Below are positions 28,174-39,238 of a DNA stretch of 64,000 nucleotides, piece after piece; positions within the stretch are counted from its first letter, which is position 1; every line of letters begins with the position of its first letter. The notes beneath the pieces were generated by a model. It was not told where the DNA came from, did not search any database, and saw only the letters and a list, made by a program, of their open reading frames with translations. Source of the stretch: Utricularia gibba (taxonomy: Eukaryota > Streptophyta > Magnoliopsida > Lamiales > Lentibulariaceae); assembly GCA_002189035.1 (NCBI GenBank), contig NEEC01000002.1:1178001-1242000 (forward strand), given 5' to 3'. The position numbers and the translations under genes were made by a program.

Positions 28174-30081
28174 TCAGTAGGGCGAAACGCCGACGTTTGC
28201 CGCAGCCGCCGGACCAAGAAACCCTTCTTTCATAAGCACATCATCTCCCTCCTTCAAAATTTAGGGTTTTTGCCATCAAGAGTCAGTCAAACGGAATTCA
28301 GAATTTAGGGTTTTCAAACATCATTATTACATACACGCACCTGCTGGCACACATTCGTCTTCTTCACCGGCTGGTCGGGCATGAGACCGAAGTGGATATG
28401 CGGAAAGTGGGCCCACTGAAAACCAAAAAAACAGTATTATTAAAAAAACAGCAGTCGTTAAGAGAACATGGCGACAACCGACAAACACGACGCGACAAGA
28501 AAAACCTATACACACCACATCCATCGTCTCCCTACATAGAAACTATTCAAACCCAGATTAAAAAAACGCCATTGTCGAGAGCTTGCTGTCTGTGTAAACT
28601 TTGTTAGAATTAGCAGAGAAGAGGAATCACATCAGACCCCTCTCTCAGATTTGGAATCAACTGGTGAAGAACAGTCTTTATTTCTTACGTTTTTGGCAGC
28701 AGCGCTGAAGGCCTCCCTGTGACTAATATCAGGGTTTCCAGCTTTGATACGTTGGATCTCGTCCCTGCAATCGACAACGCCAACTAATTTCAATAGTTTT
28801 ATAATATAAAATTCTTCCATGCTACGGTAAGCAGTAGGCAACAGTCATCTTTTTGTTCCCATTAAAACTCGTGCGCTGTAAAAGAGCCCCGCCTCCATGA
28901 ATAAAGCTGCAGCAGCACAAAACCCTTGCAGCTTTCTGGCTAGCGGTGAGGGGGGCAGTGCCCTAGACTAGGGTTATACGTATAATAAACCTTGCATCTA
29001 TCTTTCAAGCTACCATCGTATCTTGTCCTAGATTCTGGAATGGAATGGAATGGAAAACTCACTTGATGAAGCGGTTGTAGGCGGAGGGGACTCGCTGTCT
29101 TTTCTCCGGCGCTGAAATGGGAAAACAACGCAAAAGAAGAAGTCAAAATATATTTCTGCAACTCATCACTTCTCCATCATTCTGCAATGATTTTTTAAAA
29201 GCTCGGATCCCGGGGAACTCACAATCCTCTAGTCATTTAATACGACCCAGGGAAAAAAATGATCAAGAAAGTTACCCAAGTGAAACACAAGAACTAGGGT
29301 TTCAGAACTTGATGAGATGCACATGGGTAACAGCAAGAAGCATTCAATGGGGTTTGATTAACGGTTAGTAGTGATCTAATGCAGGATTAAGATTTAAGAG
29401 AAAAGGTAATCTGACGTCGATTAGCAGCAGGTGGCTTGGGGAGCTCATCCATGCTGCCGCTGCGGACAGGGTTGGGGTTGGGCTGGTTGATGAACACATT
29501 TGCTGGAGAATTCCTGATCTCCTCCTGTACGCAATTCGCCAAGTTAGTACAAGAATCTATTGGAAAAGGATCCAGATCCTTCACTACTGAAAGAAACGAA
29601 AAAACAAGGGTTATGCTTGTTTGTTTACCAAGAGGTTCTGAGGGGAGAAGAAGGGGTGGCCCTGAAGAAGTTGGTGGGCGCCGGCGGGATGAAGCGGCGT
29701 CCTCATATACACAGAGAGGAGAGTGGTGCAGTGGCCGCATCTCACAGTCACCGTCTTGAACAAGCTTGTGCAGGGAACACTCACCTGATTGATCAACACA
29801 CAATCAAAAAGAAGCCCTGAAAAACAACCTCAAGTTGCAAAAAGGGACATGGGAAGAGTCTTCGCTACAAAAAAGGCCTTTTCATACTCCACAAAGAAGA
29901 AAGTGAGTGTCAATATCAAAACACAGTCATGTCAAAAGATTGGATCCTGTACCGCGAGAACGGTGTCACAGACTTGGCAATGAACATAGCAGAGCTGCTC
30001 CGCCGCGGCGTGGTGGTGGTGATGGTGGAGGTGGTGGCTCTCCGGCGCTGCAAATGGGAAGGAAGAAGAAGAAGAGGACAT
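28174..30081 (-). CDS. YABBY transcription factor, FIL/YAB3 type
   Basis: Seven exons (29953-30081, 29629-29784, 29416-29524, 29063-29111, 28689-28764, 28341-28415, 28174-28251) join to 223 residues. After a Ser run (2-7) and a His run (19-24), the C2C2 zinc finger uses C35/C38 and C59/C62 ([35 protein letters not shown]). The HMG-like YABBY domain is [37 protein letters not shown] and [11 protein letters not shown]. The C-terminus [20 protein letters not shown] is typical of the FIL/YAB3 clade, which sets abaxial leaf identity. The exon pattern matches known YABBY genes. A TATA box lies about 125 bp upstream. Confidence 0.95.
28252..28340. promoter_or_regulatory. Telo-box motifs in last YABBY intron
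   Basis: TTAGGGTTT occurs at 28261-28269 and 28305-28313 inside the final intron, and AAACCCTAA at 28096-28104 just downstream of the stop codon. Telo-boxes are bound by TRB proteins and can attract PRC2 in Arabidopsis. A role here is inference only. Confidence 0.4.
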
Positions 30082-32551
30082 TCTTCCTTTCTTGAGAAGG
30101 AGGGTTGAGTTTTTATTCAGAAAGGAAGCTTCTGGTTTAACCCTGTCTTTTCTTTTTTCTTCTAAGTTTTGGTGGTTGATTTGATTGATGATTCGTTCTC
30201 CTGGTATATATATATCTCTGCATCCTCATCCTCCCTCCCCGAACTCTCCTCCTTACAGGAATAGGAATAGGACTAGCAGTAGCAGTAGCAGCAGTAGGGG
30301 GCCGCGCCTCGGGCAGGCCACACCAATAACCAACCCTAAAATCATCCCATTTTCTACATTTTCTTTTTTTAAAAAAAAACATTCCATGTAAAATTAATTT
30401 TAACTTTTATTTAGAAATATCTATCACCATACTCACATTGATTGACCCTATTCATAATCGATGTGGGTTTCATTCTCTTCAAAATCAACTATTAAACGAA
30501 TCGATAAAAATGCAAGATCGACAAACGAATCAATCATCGTAATCTTGGAAAATATCGATAAGACGAACACATATATTACATGATCATAGAGCTAATACGT
30601 GCAATATCCCCAAATTATATATTTATTATATAAAAGATCGAAACGATGCCGTTTCATTGACTCATATGATAATTTGGTTAAGTTAATGAGTATCTAATAT
30701 CACTATTGAAATTAAAATTGATTCATAATAATAATGTAGTAAATAATATTCAAAATAATTATTAAATTGAGCAGATATTGAGGATAAATACGCCACCGAC
30801 CATTCCTAATTCTTAAATTAAGTTTTTTTTAAAAAGGTGTCCGAATAAAAAAATATTTAAAAAAGAAATAAATATCTGAGCTGTCCATAAAATAAAAGCC
30901 ATAAATGACGGGCTGCTACCCCGTGGCATATCATTATCTCTTTTCTGTACGTCCTTCAGCCTTTGCTCCATTTTCTTCACACAAAAATAAATAAAAAATA
31001 TTATTAAATAAATAAATATAAATTAATTCGAAAAAACAAAAGAAACGTGTCAGTCACCCATCGTTTACCATGTGATATTATCATTATTAAATATTTAGTT
31101 TACATAAATATAATTTGAAATCGGACGTCACATAAAAAAAGGATTTTTAAAATTGTTAAAAATTCACAAATTTCTTTTATTTTAATCTATATTTTAATTA
31201 GCAGTATCAGACGTGTCCCAAGTTTTTTTAAGAGTAAAAAAATAATAATTTTGAATTTTGTGATGTAATGGGTTTTAAGTTACACGTGGCATTGGGGTGT
31301 ACGCTGCAAACCGCAACAATGGCCACTAATGTATCGATCAACTCGGGGCTGAATATCTGTTTAGGGATTGTTTATTAAATTGGATATATAAAATTATTAG
31401 ATTATATTTAATGGGTTTGATATAGAAATTTTTCTATATTTAGTATATGAGAGGTATAAATGAGTAAAAAAAGGATAACTAATGTTTTTTTCTTCAAATT
31501 TGTCAATTTGGTGGGTTTTAAAAAATTAAAGATTTATATTTTAAAAAATTTAGGATTGAATGGCCCGTGTGATTGTATGTGAAACTTATGTACATAAAAA
31601 ACGAATTTTGTATTTAAAAAAATTAAATTTAATCGATTACTTATAGTTTATCATGTATTTGAGTATTTAAATTTAATTTCCCGTGTGGTACTATTTATTA
31701 TTATATATATCAAGATCGAAAAAATAAAAGAAAATGATTTGATTAATTATTCAATTAAAAAGGGATAAAAATGTGGAGGAAAGGTGAAAGGGTGGGGGTG
31801 TAAAATGGTAATTTGCAGTTTGCGTGAAATTCATTTGTTGTGATACGACGTGTCGTTGGGCTTTGCTTCTCTCTCCGCGTCACTGTAGCGCGCGGACACA
31901 GGGATACGTTGTTGTCAGTGAAAATTTAGGTAACGACGCATGTCTTTCTTACCAGCGTACGGCGCCCCTTCCCCCGCCACCCTCTGCTGCTGCTGCTGCT
32001 GCTGCTTCTTCTTCTTTTTTAATTAGGTTAACCGAATTGATTACCATTTGGCACCAGGGCGCGGATAGTCCAACCTACTCAAGATTTGGGGCTTTATTGT
32101 TTTTTTCCTGAATCAGGGTTTGAGACTGCTTTCGTTAATTTTCGGTGGTTGACGTTAAATGGATTGGGCAGGGGGATGGTTGGCACTGAGAAGACGCTTT
32201 TGGAATGCGGGGGGGGGCCCCTGTTCAAAGACAGGGTAGAGAGGGCTTGTCTTTTCCATGTATGAACACGGCCATCTCCAAAAGCCACGAACGAACGGTG
32301 GGCTGTTCACATGGCGCAAAGGGTGCCATCAGACTGCGCACGCATTTGGGGTGAAATTGTTACTCTTTTGTGTTGCTGGGGAGCAGTAGTAACACAGCAG
32401 TTTTGAGTTTTTACATTTTCAGAGTGTTGTGTTGTTTGTCTAACAGCACAGTATTAAAGACAGATCCCCCATTTGTGACCTACTGAACTGATGTGATATT
32501 TTATGGGAAGAAGCCATGGCATACAAATGAAAGGAAGAAACAGGGGTGGGC
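30082..32551. other. YABBY upstream region and long A/T-rich spacer
   Basis: The YABBY TATA box is at 30205-30216. From 30,390 to 31,780 the DNA is very A/T-rich with no coding potential or recognisable transposon ends. A CTG/CTT trinucleotide run lies at about 31,980-32,015. The remainder is the 3' side of the GIL1-like gene. Confidence 0.5.
30205..30216 (-). promoter_or_regulatory. TATA box of the YABBY gene
   Basis: A 12-base TATATA alternation lies about 125 bp upstream of the YABBY start on the minus strand. The spacing is normal for a plant core promoter. Confidence 0.55.
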
Positions 32552-33816
32552 TCAGTCAGTTACTTGGACAGCAGTAGGATAAACTTTGGATGGAATGACC
32601 CTGCCACCAATCCAGAACCCAGGCATCACCATTAGGCCGACTTTTGGTTTCTGATCCTCATCTTTTGTGGTGAAGTTCTTCACCACACTTTCCATGTAAA
32701 TCTCTGAGTATTCCTCATCTTGTTTTACCTGAAATACCTTCGCAGGGGGTCAAAAGAATGTGCCAATCTATGGAGAAGCCAGATGGATTTGGCCAACTTC
32801 AAAAACGCCTGGTAAAATGCCGTTCTTGGATGTCCACCCCTGGTTATGAAGTTCCTGTGGTCCAAGTTCCCAAAGAATGATCCTTCCATTTTCTCGTGGA
32901 CTACTAGGATGTACTTGGACTGGCAAAATTTTCCGAATGATGCATCCACGCTTGAGCATGCAGCATCAAGAGGGTCAGCATCCCTTAAGGCCAGATACTG
33001 CTGAAAGAAGCTTTCTTTGTCCGGTGGATTCTCTAACACTAGCGAGAAGCCTTCGTCTTGAAATCCAATGAACATTTTCTGGCAAATATGCGACTCAAAG
33101 GCATATTTTTTGTGAGCCCTCTTAGCATAAGTGACACCTGGTTCGATGGCATTTGCTGCAGCATCCAGATCCCAATCAGCAGCTTTCAACATGTTCATCA
33201 ATGGCTTGGAGAAATCATGGACCGCCCTAGAAGCATCCTCTAATGCTAACTTAAAAAGATCAAAATTCAGCTCCACTGACGCAGGCCGTTGCTCACTTCC
33301 ACTCCCCTCAGATTCTTTTGTTGACAAGCCCCTGAGTTTCAGGTTCTTTTCAAGCTTCAGTTTTTTCTGATGCGCATCTTGAATTTGCTGCTCCAGCTGA
33401 AGAATCTCGGAGTCTTTATTCTGGATTTCAGATTGAAATTTCTTAACCATCACTTCATACGTCTTCAATAAGCTCTGCTGCTCCTGAATCTCGGCTGCTA
33501 ATCGTGAGTCTTGGGGAGAGATGCAAACAGGCTTGGGGTTGTTCTCTCTGTAAAAATGCTTTAGCTCGGACAAATTCTTTAGCTCAGCTACCACAAGCTT
33601 ATCAGCAGCTTGGATCTTTTCAGGATCATAGGGAGTGTGAGCAGCCTGAAGTTGTATGTACGCCGTCTTCAACGACGAGATGTTGGAGAATATCCTCGAT
33701 ATCAAGGATTCCATGGCTTCAGGAGTCTGATAATTGGCTTCCTCCATTGGTTGTGGGTGAACCTTTTGGTTGCTGGTATCACGAAGTTGGTTGTCTCTGA
33801 CTCCACTGTGTTGCAT
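32552..33816 (-). CDS. GIL1-like DUF641 protein with one apparent frameshift
   Basis: A single-exon gene for about 421 residues if one base is restored. The N-terminal DUF641 block is MESLISRIFSNISSLKTAYI, then AAHTPYDPEKIQAADK, followed by a coiled-coil at about 100-170. The C-terminal GIL1 region contains FESHICQKMF and GFWIGG near the end. At 32745-32749 a five-base G run (C on the coding strand) interrupts the frame. Adding one C converts a premature stop into PPAKVFQVKQDEEYSEIYME, which is what the family has, and the frame then stays open to the stop at 32552. GIL1 proteins control randomised hypocotyl growth downstream of phytochrome. The break may be a consensus error or a genuine truncation of the last 60 residues. 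Confidence 0.85.
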
Positions 33817-35216
33817 ATCTACAGGTAGACAGAAGATTCACCTCTGCGAACAGGGCTGCAAGAAGAAACATAACAAAATGGATGAAGCAACAGAAATGCA
33901 AACCACATCATGGAATCCAGAACGAATTGAACTATCCGCCTGTTGAAATCTGTCAAGTGTCACCCATCTCATGACAACATATCTTCCGAATCACCAGCGC
34001 CGCAAGTGCATAATTCACCGTTTTTAAGAATGCAAAAGAAGGAAATGAAACCTTGATGAACAGATACTACCCAAAAGTGACCACATTTTCTCGAACAAAG
34101 GGAAATGGAAAGTCTTGCTTGCCCTCCAATTCATCCCAACGCCACCAAAATCCTACAAAACCCTCCTCCAAAATTGGGCATATTTCCTATCCCAAGCTAA
34201 CCGAGTAGCCCACCCAGAAATCAAAGCAAATGAATACCTCGAAAAAAAAAAAACAAAACAACAACCCCGAGAGTTCGAAAAAACTGCCACTACCATAAAT
34301 GATCCCTAATTCGGAAGCGTAGAAGCACCCAGATCAAGTAAACGAAACCTTAGCATCAAGTGGCAGAAACGAAGGTCTGGAACTGATCCTGATAAAGAAG
34401 AGAAAGAGATGTTGCGTTGCGGTGGCTGTTCCCGACGAAGAGCACGCGCTTCAACTTTCAGAATTCCTTTTTCTTTTTGCTGATTATTAGGCTTTCATTT
34501 CAGGATACAGCGACCGTGGTGGGCCCAGACGCCAACATTTGGGCCCGGCCCATCTCACCTTTAACCAGCTTTGGGCTTCCGTACATCCTCTAATTATTTA
34601 TTCTTTTATAAAATGAATAATAAATAAAAAATACGTAGATTTTAGGGTTAATTATTATCCTAAATATTTATTACCCAATAAATACAGATTTGTTTTATTC
34701 TGAGTTCCAAATATGCGGAATGGGAAGAAACCATGAATGATTGAGAAGGAATCCGGAGAAGAGCCAATGGAAACCCTAGGGCTAAAAGTAAATCCAGTTC
34801 AAGTTTACTAAATCTAGGTTATTTCTCGTAGTCCAACTTGAATTCTTCTTCACTCGTTTTTTTCTCAACTTTTTTCTCCACCATTCAACACCAGAATCAC
34901 CAGGAAGAAGACAAGGCAGGGAAAAGGTGAAACTTTTATCACCTACGGGATATCTGTCAATCGTCTCTCTCTGGTTATTGGGTCCCCTCCCCCATTCTGG
35001 AAAAAAGAAGCCAAGCATTCTTTGACAACACCCCATTTGTGCAGTGAGCGTGTTTCATTGGGTGGTGAGAAAAAGCAAGAATCTTTATGGCATTTTGTTG
35101 CGTTCTTTGCATCTTATTCTGAGGCTCTGATTGGACAAATGCATTCTTGGAAGGGAATATTGATCTGGGTGTCTTGAATTCCGTAATAATTTTTGTGGTG
35201 TAATTGCCTTTTACAG
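33817..35216. other. Divergent promoter and 5' UTR region
   Basis: Leaders of the GIL1-like gene (left) and the epimerase (right) meet here. An acceptor TTTTACAG ends exactly before the epimerase ATG, so that gene has a 5' UTR intron. The middle (34,590-34,700) is A/T-rich. No gene. Confidence 0.5.
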
Positions 35217-36510
35217 ATGAATTACATTGACGACGCGCCGTCGTCTCCCGGGAAGTTCAAGATGGAGAAATCTTCACACAAAAGGCTGCATTCTTCTCTT
35301 GCGAAGCTTACATTTTGGTCTCTTGTTTTTCTGGGTTTCACTTTCATCTACCTTTATCGCTTCAACGCTTCTTCTTCGTCCCACTATCAATCAGATTCGT
35401 CGAGGAGATCTCTAAGGACCACTTTCTATGGAGGCCCTGTATTCGAAAGGAAGGTTCAAGCATCGGCTAAAATGAGGCCGGGTCGAAGAATGTCTGTTTT
35501 GGTAACTGGGGCTGCAGGTTTTGTAGGCTCTCATGTCTCATTAGCTCTTAAGCGTAGAGGTGATGGCATTTTAGGGCTTGACAACTTCAATAATTACTAC
35601 GATCCTTCCTTGAAAAGGGCAAGGCAAGCCCTTTTGGAACGCAGTGGGTGTTTATTGTGGAGGGTGATATAAATGATGTTGAGTTATTGAAGAAGCTCTT
35701 CGACATTGTGCCTTTCACTCACGTTATGCATTTAGCAGCACAAGCTGGTGTGCGTTATGCCATGGAGAATCCAAGCTCTTATGTTCATAGCAACATTGCT
35801 GGGCTTGTTAGCCTTCTTGAGGTCTGTAAGAGTGCTAATCCTCAGCCTGCTATCGTGTGGGCATCCAGTAGCTCTGTTTATGGGTTGAATACAAAGGTTC
35901 CGTTTTCTGAGAAGGATAGAACTGATCAGCCAGCAAGTTTATATGCTGCTACTAAGAAGGCCGGGGAAGAGATTGCACACACATACAACCATATTTACGG
36001 GCTTTCCCTAACCGGTTTGAGGTTCTTTACCGTTTATGGACCATGGGGTAGGCCGGACATGGCATACTTCTTCTTCACTAGGAATATTTTGAAGGGTAAA
36101 GGCATTCCTATATTTGAGGCACCGAATCATGGGACAGTTGCTCGGGATTTCACCTTCATTGAGGATATAGTGAAGGGTTGTCTGGCTGCTTTGGATACGG
36201 CTGAGGAAAGCACCGGAAGTGGAGGGAAGAAGAAGGGCCGGCTCAGCTGCGAGTATACAACCTGGGGAACACATCTCCTGTCCCTGTAGCTGACCTTGTA
36301 AGCATTTTGGAGAAGTTGCTAAAGGTGAAGGCCAATAGATTGGTTACCAAATTGCCAAGAAACGGTGATGTACAGTTTACACATGCCAACATAAGTTTGG
36401 CTCAGAGAGAACTTGGCTACAAGCCCACTACTGATCTACACGCAGGGCTGAAGAAGTTTGTCCACTGGTACGTGAATTACTATGCTGATGGCAAGAGAAG
36501 TGCTCACTGA
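35217..36510 (+). CDS. GAE: UDP-glucuronate 4-epimerase with two apparent frameshifts
   Basis: An intronless coding region of about 431 residues if two single-base losses are restored. It converts UDP-glucuronate to UDP-galacturonate for pectin, as a type II Golgi membrane protein. A cytosolic tail of about 30 residues precedes a membrane anchor at about 31-48. The NAD-binding motif GAAGFVGS is at 98-105, with SSSSVYG and the catalytic YxxxK (SLYAATKKAG, near 241). Frame breaks occur at a GGG run at 35646-35648 (joining ALLERSG to VFIVEGDIND) and at GGG 36235-36237 (joining KKKG to PAQLRVYNLGNTSPVPVADL). Each needs one extra G. All active-site blocks are intact on either side. The ATG directly follows a 5' UTR splice acceptor. 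Confidence 0.9.
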
Positions 36511-37499
36511 GACTCTATTTTTGTCTCCAAGGGTGCTGTTTGTGATATCATTCTTTGGTATTCTTGTGATTGTTTCTTCATAACATGGCTACCTCCGTTT
36601 TCTTTTGCCATTGATTCTCAATCCCACGGGAGTTTCTTTCTATAGTTGGCAGACATTGGTCGGATGACAATCTTTGTCAGTTCACGCATTTAATTTCTTT
36701 GACTGTTTTCTTTAGGTCTGGATTCTTGCCTCATAGAGAAAGAGCATTTCATTGATTCAATCATTTGTAGATTCTTTGCAATCTTTTCGAGTGATATGGT
36801 GCAAATTCCAGAAATCAATACATTTAACAGATTCAGATACTTAACATTGGTTCTTCTGCTCATATTTTTCTTGATTCTGTTGGATTAAACTTCATGATCA
36901 CCAAGAGATTAGATACGTTCACAGCAAAAGAGAATTTTGAAAGGAGTGTAGATCGATGACCATCTTCAAAATCAAGAAGTTCATGTGTTGTCTGTTGATG
37001 CACCAAACAATTCATCTTTAGGACATGGAGGAAAGCCCACCAATTTCGATGGCAGATGCCGCCATTTGCCAAGGAGATTCAAAATCCAGGGCAGGGGCAC
37101 AGTGAAAATGTTGCAATGCGTTTACAATTCATTTGTTGTTGATATAAGCACAAACAGAATCGGAAAACTAGGTCTCAACCATATGAACGCTGTTGAAGAA
37201 GATGTCAACTTACAGTGGTGGCTTCAAGGAAGACGACCAGGGGAACTTGGATCCGCCATGATGGGCTGGTCTTAGTAAAGATTCGCAAGTAACGTTTTTC
37301 ACTGCTAGTTGTACGATTCACACCCCCAACTGTACGTATGATTCATGCGTGAGTTGCCTGCATTCATTGTTTTCTGTGACTTTGATCCCGCAGTCGTAGT
37401 ATTTTTCCACTGATATTTTTGCACGGACTCCACGGGGCCAACCAGCGGCTGCTGGAAATGGCGGCTTTCGATCCGCCCGGAAAGTTTTACGCACATTGA
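36511..37499. other. Epimerase 3' region
   Basis: The first 300-400 bases are likely the epimerase 3' UTR. A 96-codon plus-strand frame at 36985-37275 has no family features. Nothing else is supported. Confidence 0.4.
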
Positions 37500-38261
37500 G
37501 CGCATTCTCGTGGCCGGTTTCTTGCCCTCACTTCGAGTGTCGCCCCCGAGGCGTCACGTTGATCAGAGCCGGTGCGATCATTTTCAATGACGTCGCGGAT
37601 CTCGCCGTCGGGCTCCTAGTGAACGTCCTGCGGAAAATCAGCCCTGGAATTCGCTACTTAGGAGCGGATTGTGGATCTTAGATGGTGATTCTCACTTGGC
37701 TTCAAGGTACGCGCAAAATTAACGACCCCCAGATATCAAACAAAGAATCTATCTTTTGTTTGATGATCGTAGTTGGGTGGCAAGAAATGTGGAATTTTTG
37801 GCCTGGGAAGCATCGGGATAGCAGTAGCAAAGAATGCCCAATCCCTTGGATGTCAGATACTATACAATTCAAGGAACAAGAAGCACTCAGTCCCATACAA
37901 ATTCTGTAGACATCCAAGAACCAGGCTTGGATTCGGATTCCTGATCCTCTACTGTGCTTTGAACAACGTAACTTGGAATATAATCAACGGTGTGATCTCC
38001 TGATTGTGGACATTCTCGTGGGTCAGTGATTGATGAGAAGGCACTGGTGCAGTTCTTGAAGTGCGGGGAAATTGTGGGTGCTGGTTTGGTCGTCTTTGAG
38101 ACAGAGCCCCTGTCTTCAAGATAGCTACGTGGTGTTGTCCCAGCATGGTGCTGTGTTCACACAGGAGTCTTTCAAAGCACTGGTCGTGTTTCTCTGTGGG
38201 AATTCGGACAACTTCTTCAAGAACAAGCCTTTCCGTAATTTCCTTCCTCTTGAGGAGTAGA
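37500..38261 (+). pseudogene. Degenerate hydroxypyruvate-reductase-like (HPR3 type) pseudogene
   Basis: Fragments of a D-isomer 2-hydroxyacid dehydrogenase appear in order but in changing frames. They are FNDVADLAVGLLVNVLRKIS near 37,590; the NAD-binding fold GGKKCGIFGLGSIGIAVAKN at about 37,774-37,833; LYCALNNVTWNIIN; SVIDEKALVQFLK and GAGLVVFETEP near 38,020-38,110; and VVLSQHGAVFTQESFKAL to a stop at 38,261. The substrate and catalytic segments between them are missing or stop-ridden, and the N-terminal third is not recognisable. Breaks are many and not confined to homopolymers, unlike the neighbouring genes, so this is decay rather than sequencing error. A functional paralog presumably exists elsewhere. 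Confidence 0.82.
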
Positions 38262-39238
38262 TTTCACAGAAAAGTCTATTAAGAACGCAGATTTGTCGAT
38301 TGTTTGAAATAAAAAAATGTAGTAGATGGCCACCAGAGAAGTGTCTTCTTCTAACGTTCAGCTGACTCAGCTCCACATCTCTCGCACCGACGAGGGATTT
38401 TCTGTGCTTCTGTTCTTAGCTAGCTCATCGTACACACACAGCATGGGAGCTGTTCACACTGCCTGAAGTGAATTCTAACTTGTCAATACAAGGGACATGA
38501 TTAAGGTTAGGAAATGGTCTAGGCTGCCCTGTTAGATCTTCCCTCCGTTGACCGTACTTGTTACAGTCAAGTGTGCTTTGCTGAAATGTCCGGTGTGAAT
38601 GAATGGCTATGGTGAGTACGGTCACTTTGTGGTCGCCGCCCCCAACTGCGGACAAAATCAAACCTCGCGTGCGATCTCAATGCCTGGAACATGGCGGGCC
38701 ATTTATGGCTTGCGCCAAAAACTGCAATAAATTGTTTGGAGACGTACGGACGTTTTACAGGCACAAGCTGCGGTAACAAGACAAGAGCCTGTAACTTCAC
38801 GGCCTGGTTTCTGTAGTCTGTATTCAGGACAGCAACAAGCATATTTTTTTATTAATTATACGTCGTACCTGCAGTTACTGCGTTCTAAAGAAAAAAACAT
38901 TTCCAATTTCCTTCTGCTCGTTGAGAGGACCTGATCGGGACGGGGGATCGGACAAGTCTTCCTTCTCTCGGATATGGGGAAGTTGCGGTACATGGGAGCT
39001 CTGCTTGGTACTTAGTATTTCATCGCCTTTTTTTGTTTTTCTGATAACGGGGGCGTAATTTAGTATGCTGGTCGCTTCTTTTTTCTGCTGGGTACTGTTT
39101 ATGGGAATTGATTCATGGGGCTCTACTTGGGTTTTCTGGTCTGTGCCGGGTATCATGTTTTGGGTTTGTGATGGTGTTGCAGAGATTTGGGTTAGGGTTT
39201 TGAAGGTGAACTGAAATCTGCGGGAATTCATCTCTGAG
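38262..39238. other. Spacer before SPPL
   Basis: No coding features apart from short random frames. The last 200 bases are probably the protease 5' UTR. Confidence 0.45.

Noticed and set aside
29387-29803. 138-codon minus-strand open frame
   Set aside because: It runs through two YABBY exons and their intron in another frame; the YABBY exons explain the sequence.
30390-31800. Possible transposon in the A/T-rich block
   Set aside because: I looked for terminal repeats and target-site duplications and saw none; it is plain A/T-rich spacer.
36985-37275. 96-codon plus-strand frame
   Set aside because: No motif, no splice context and no likeness to a known protein.
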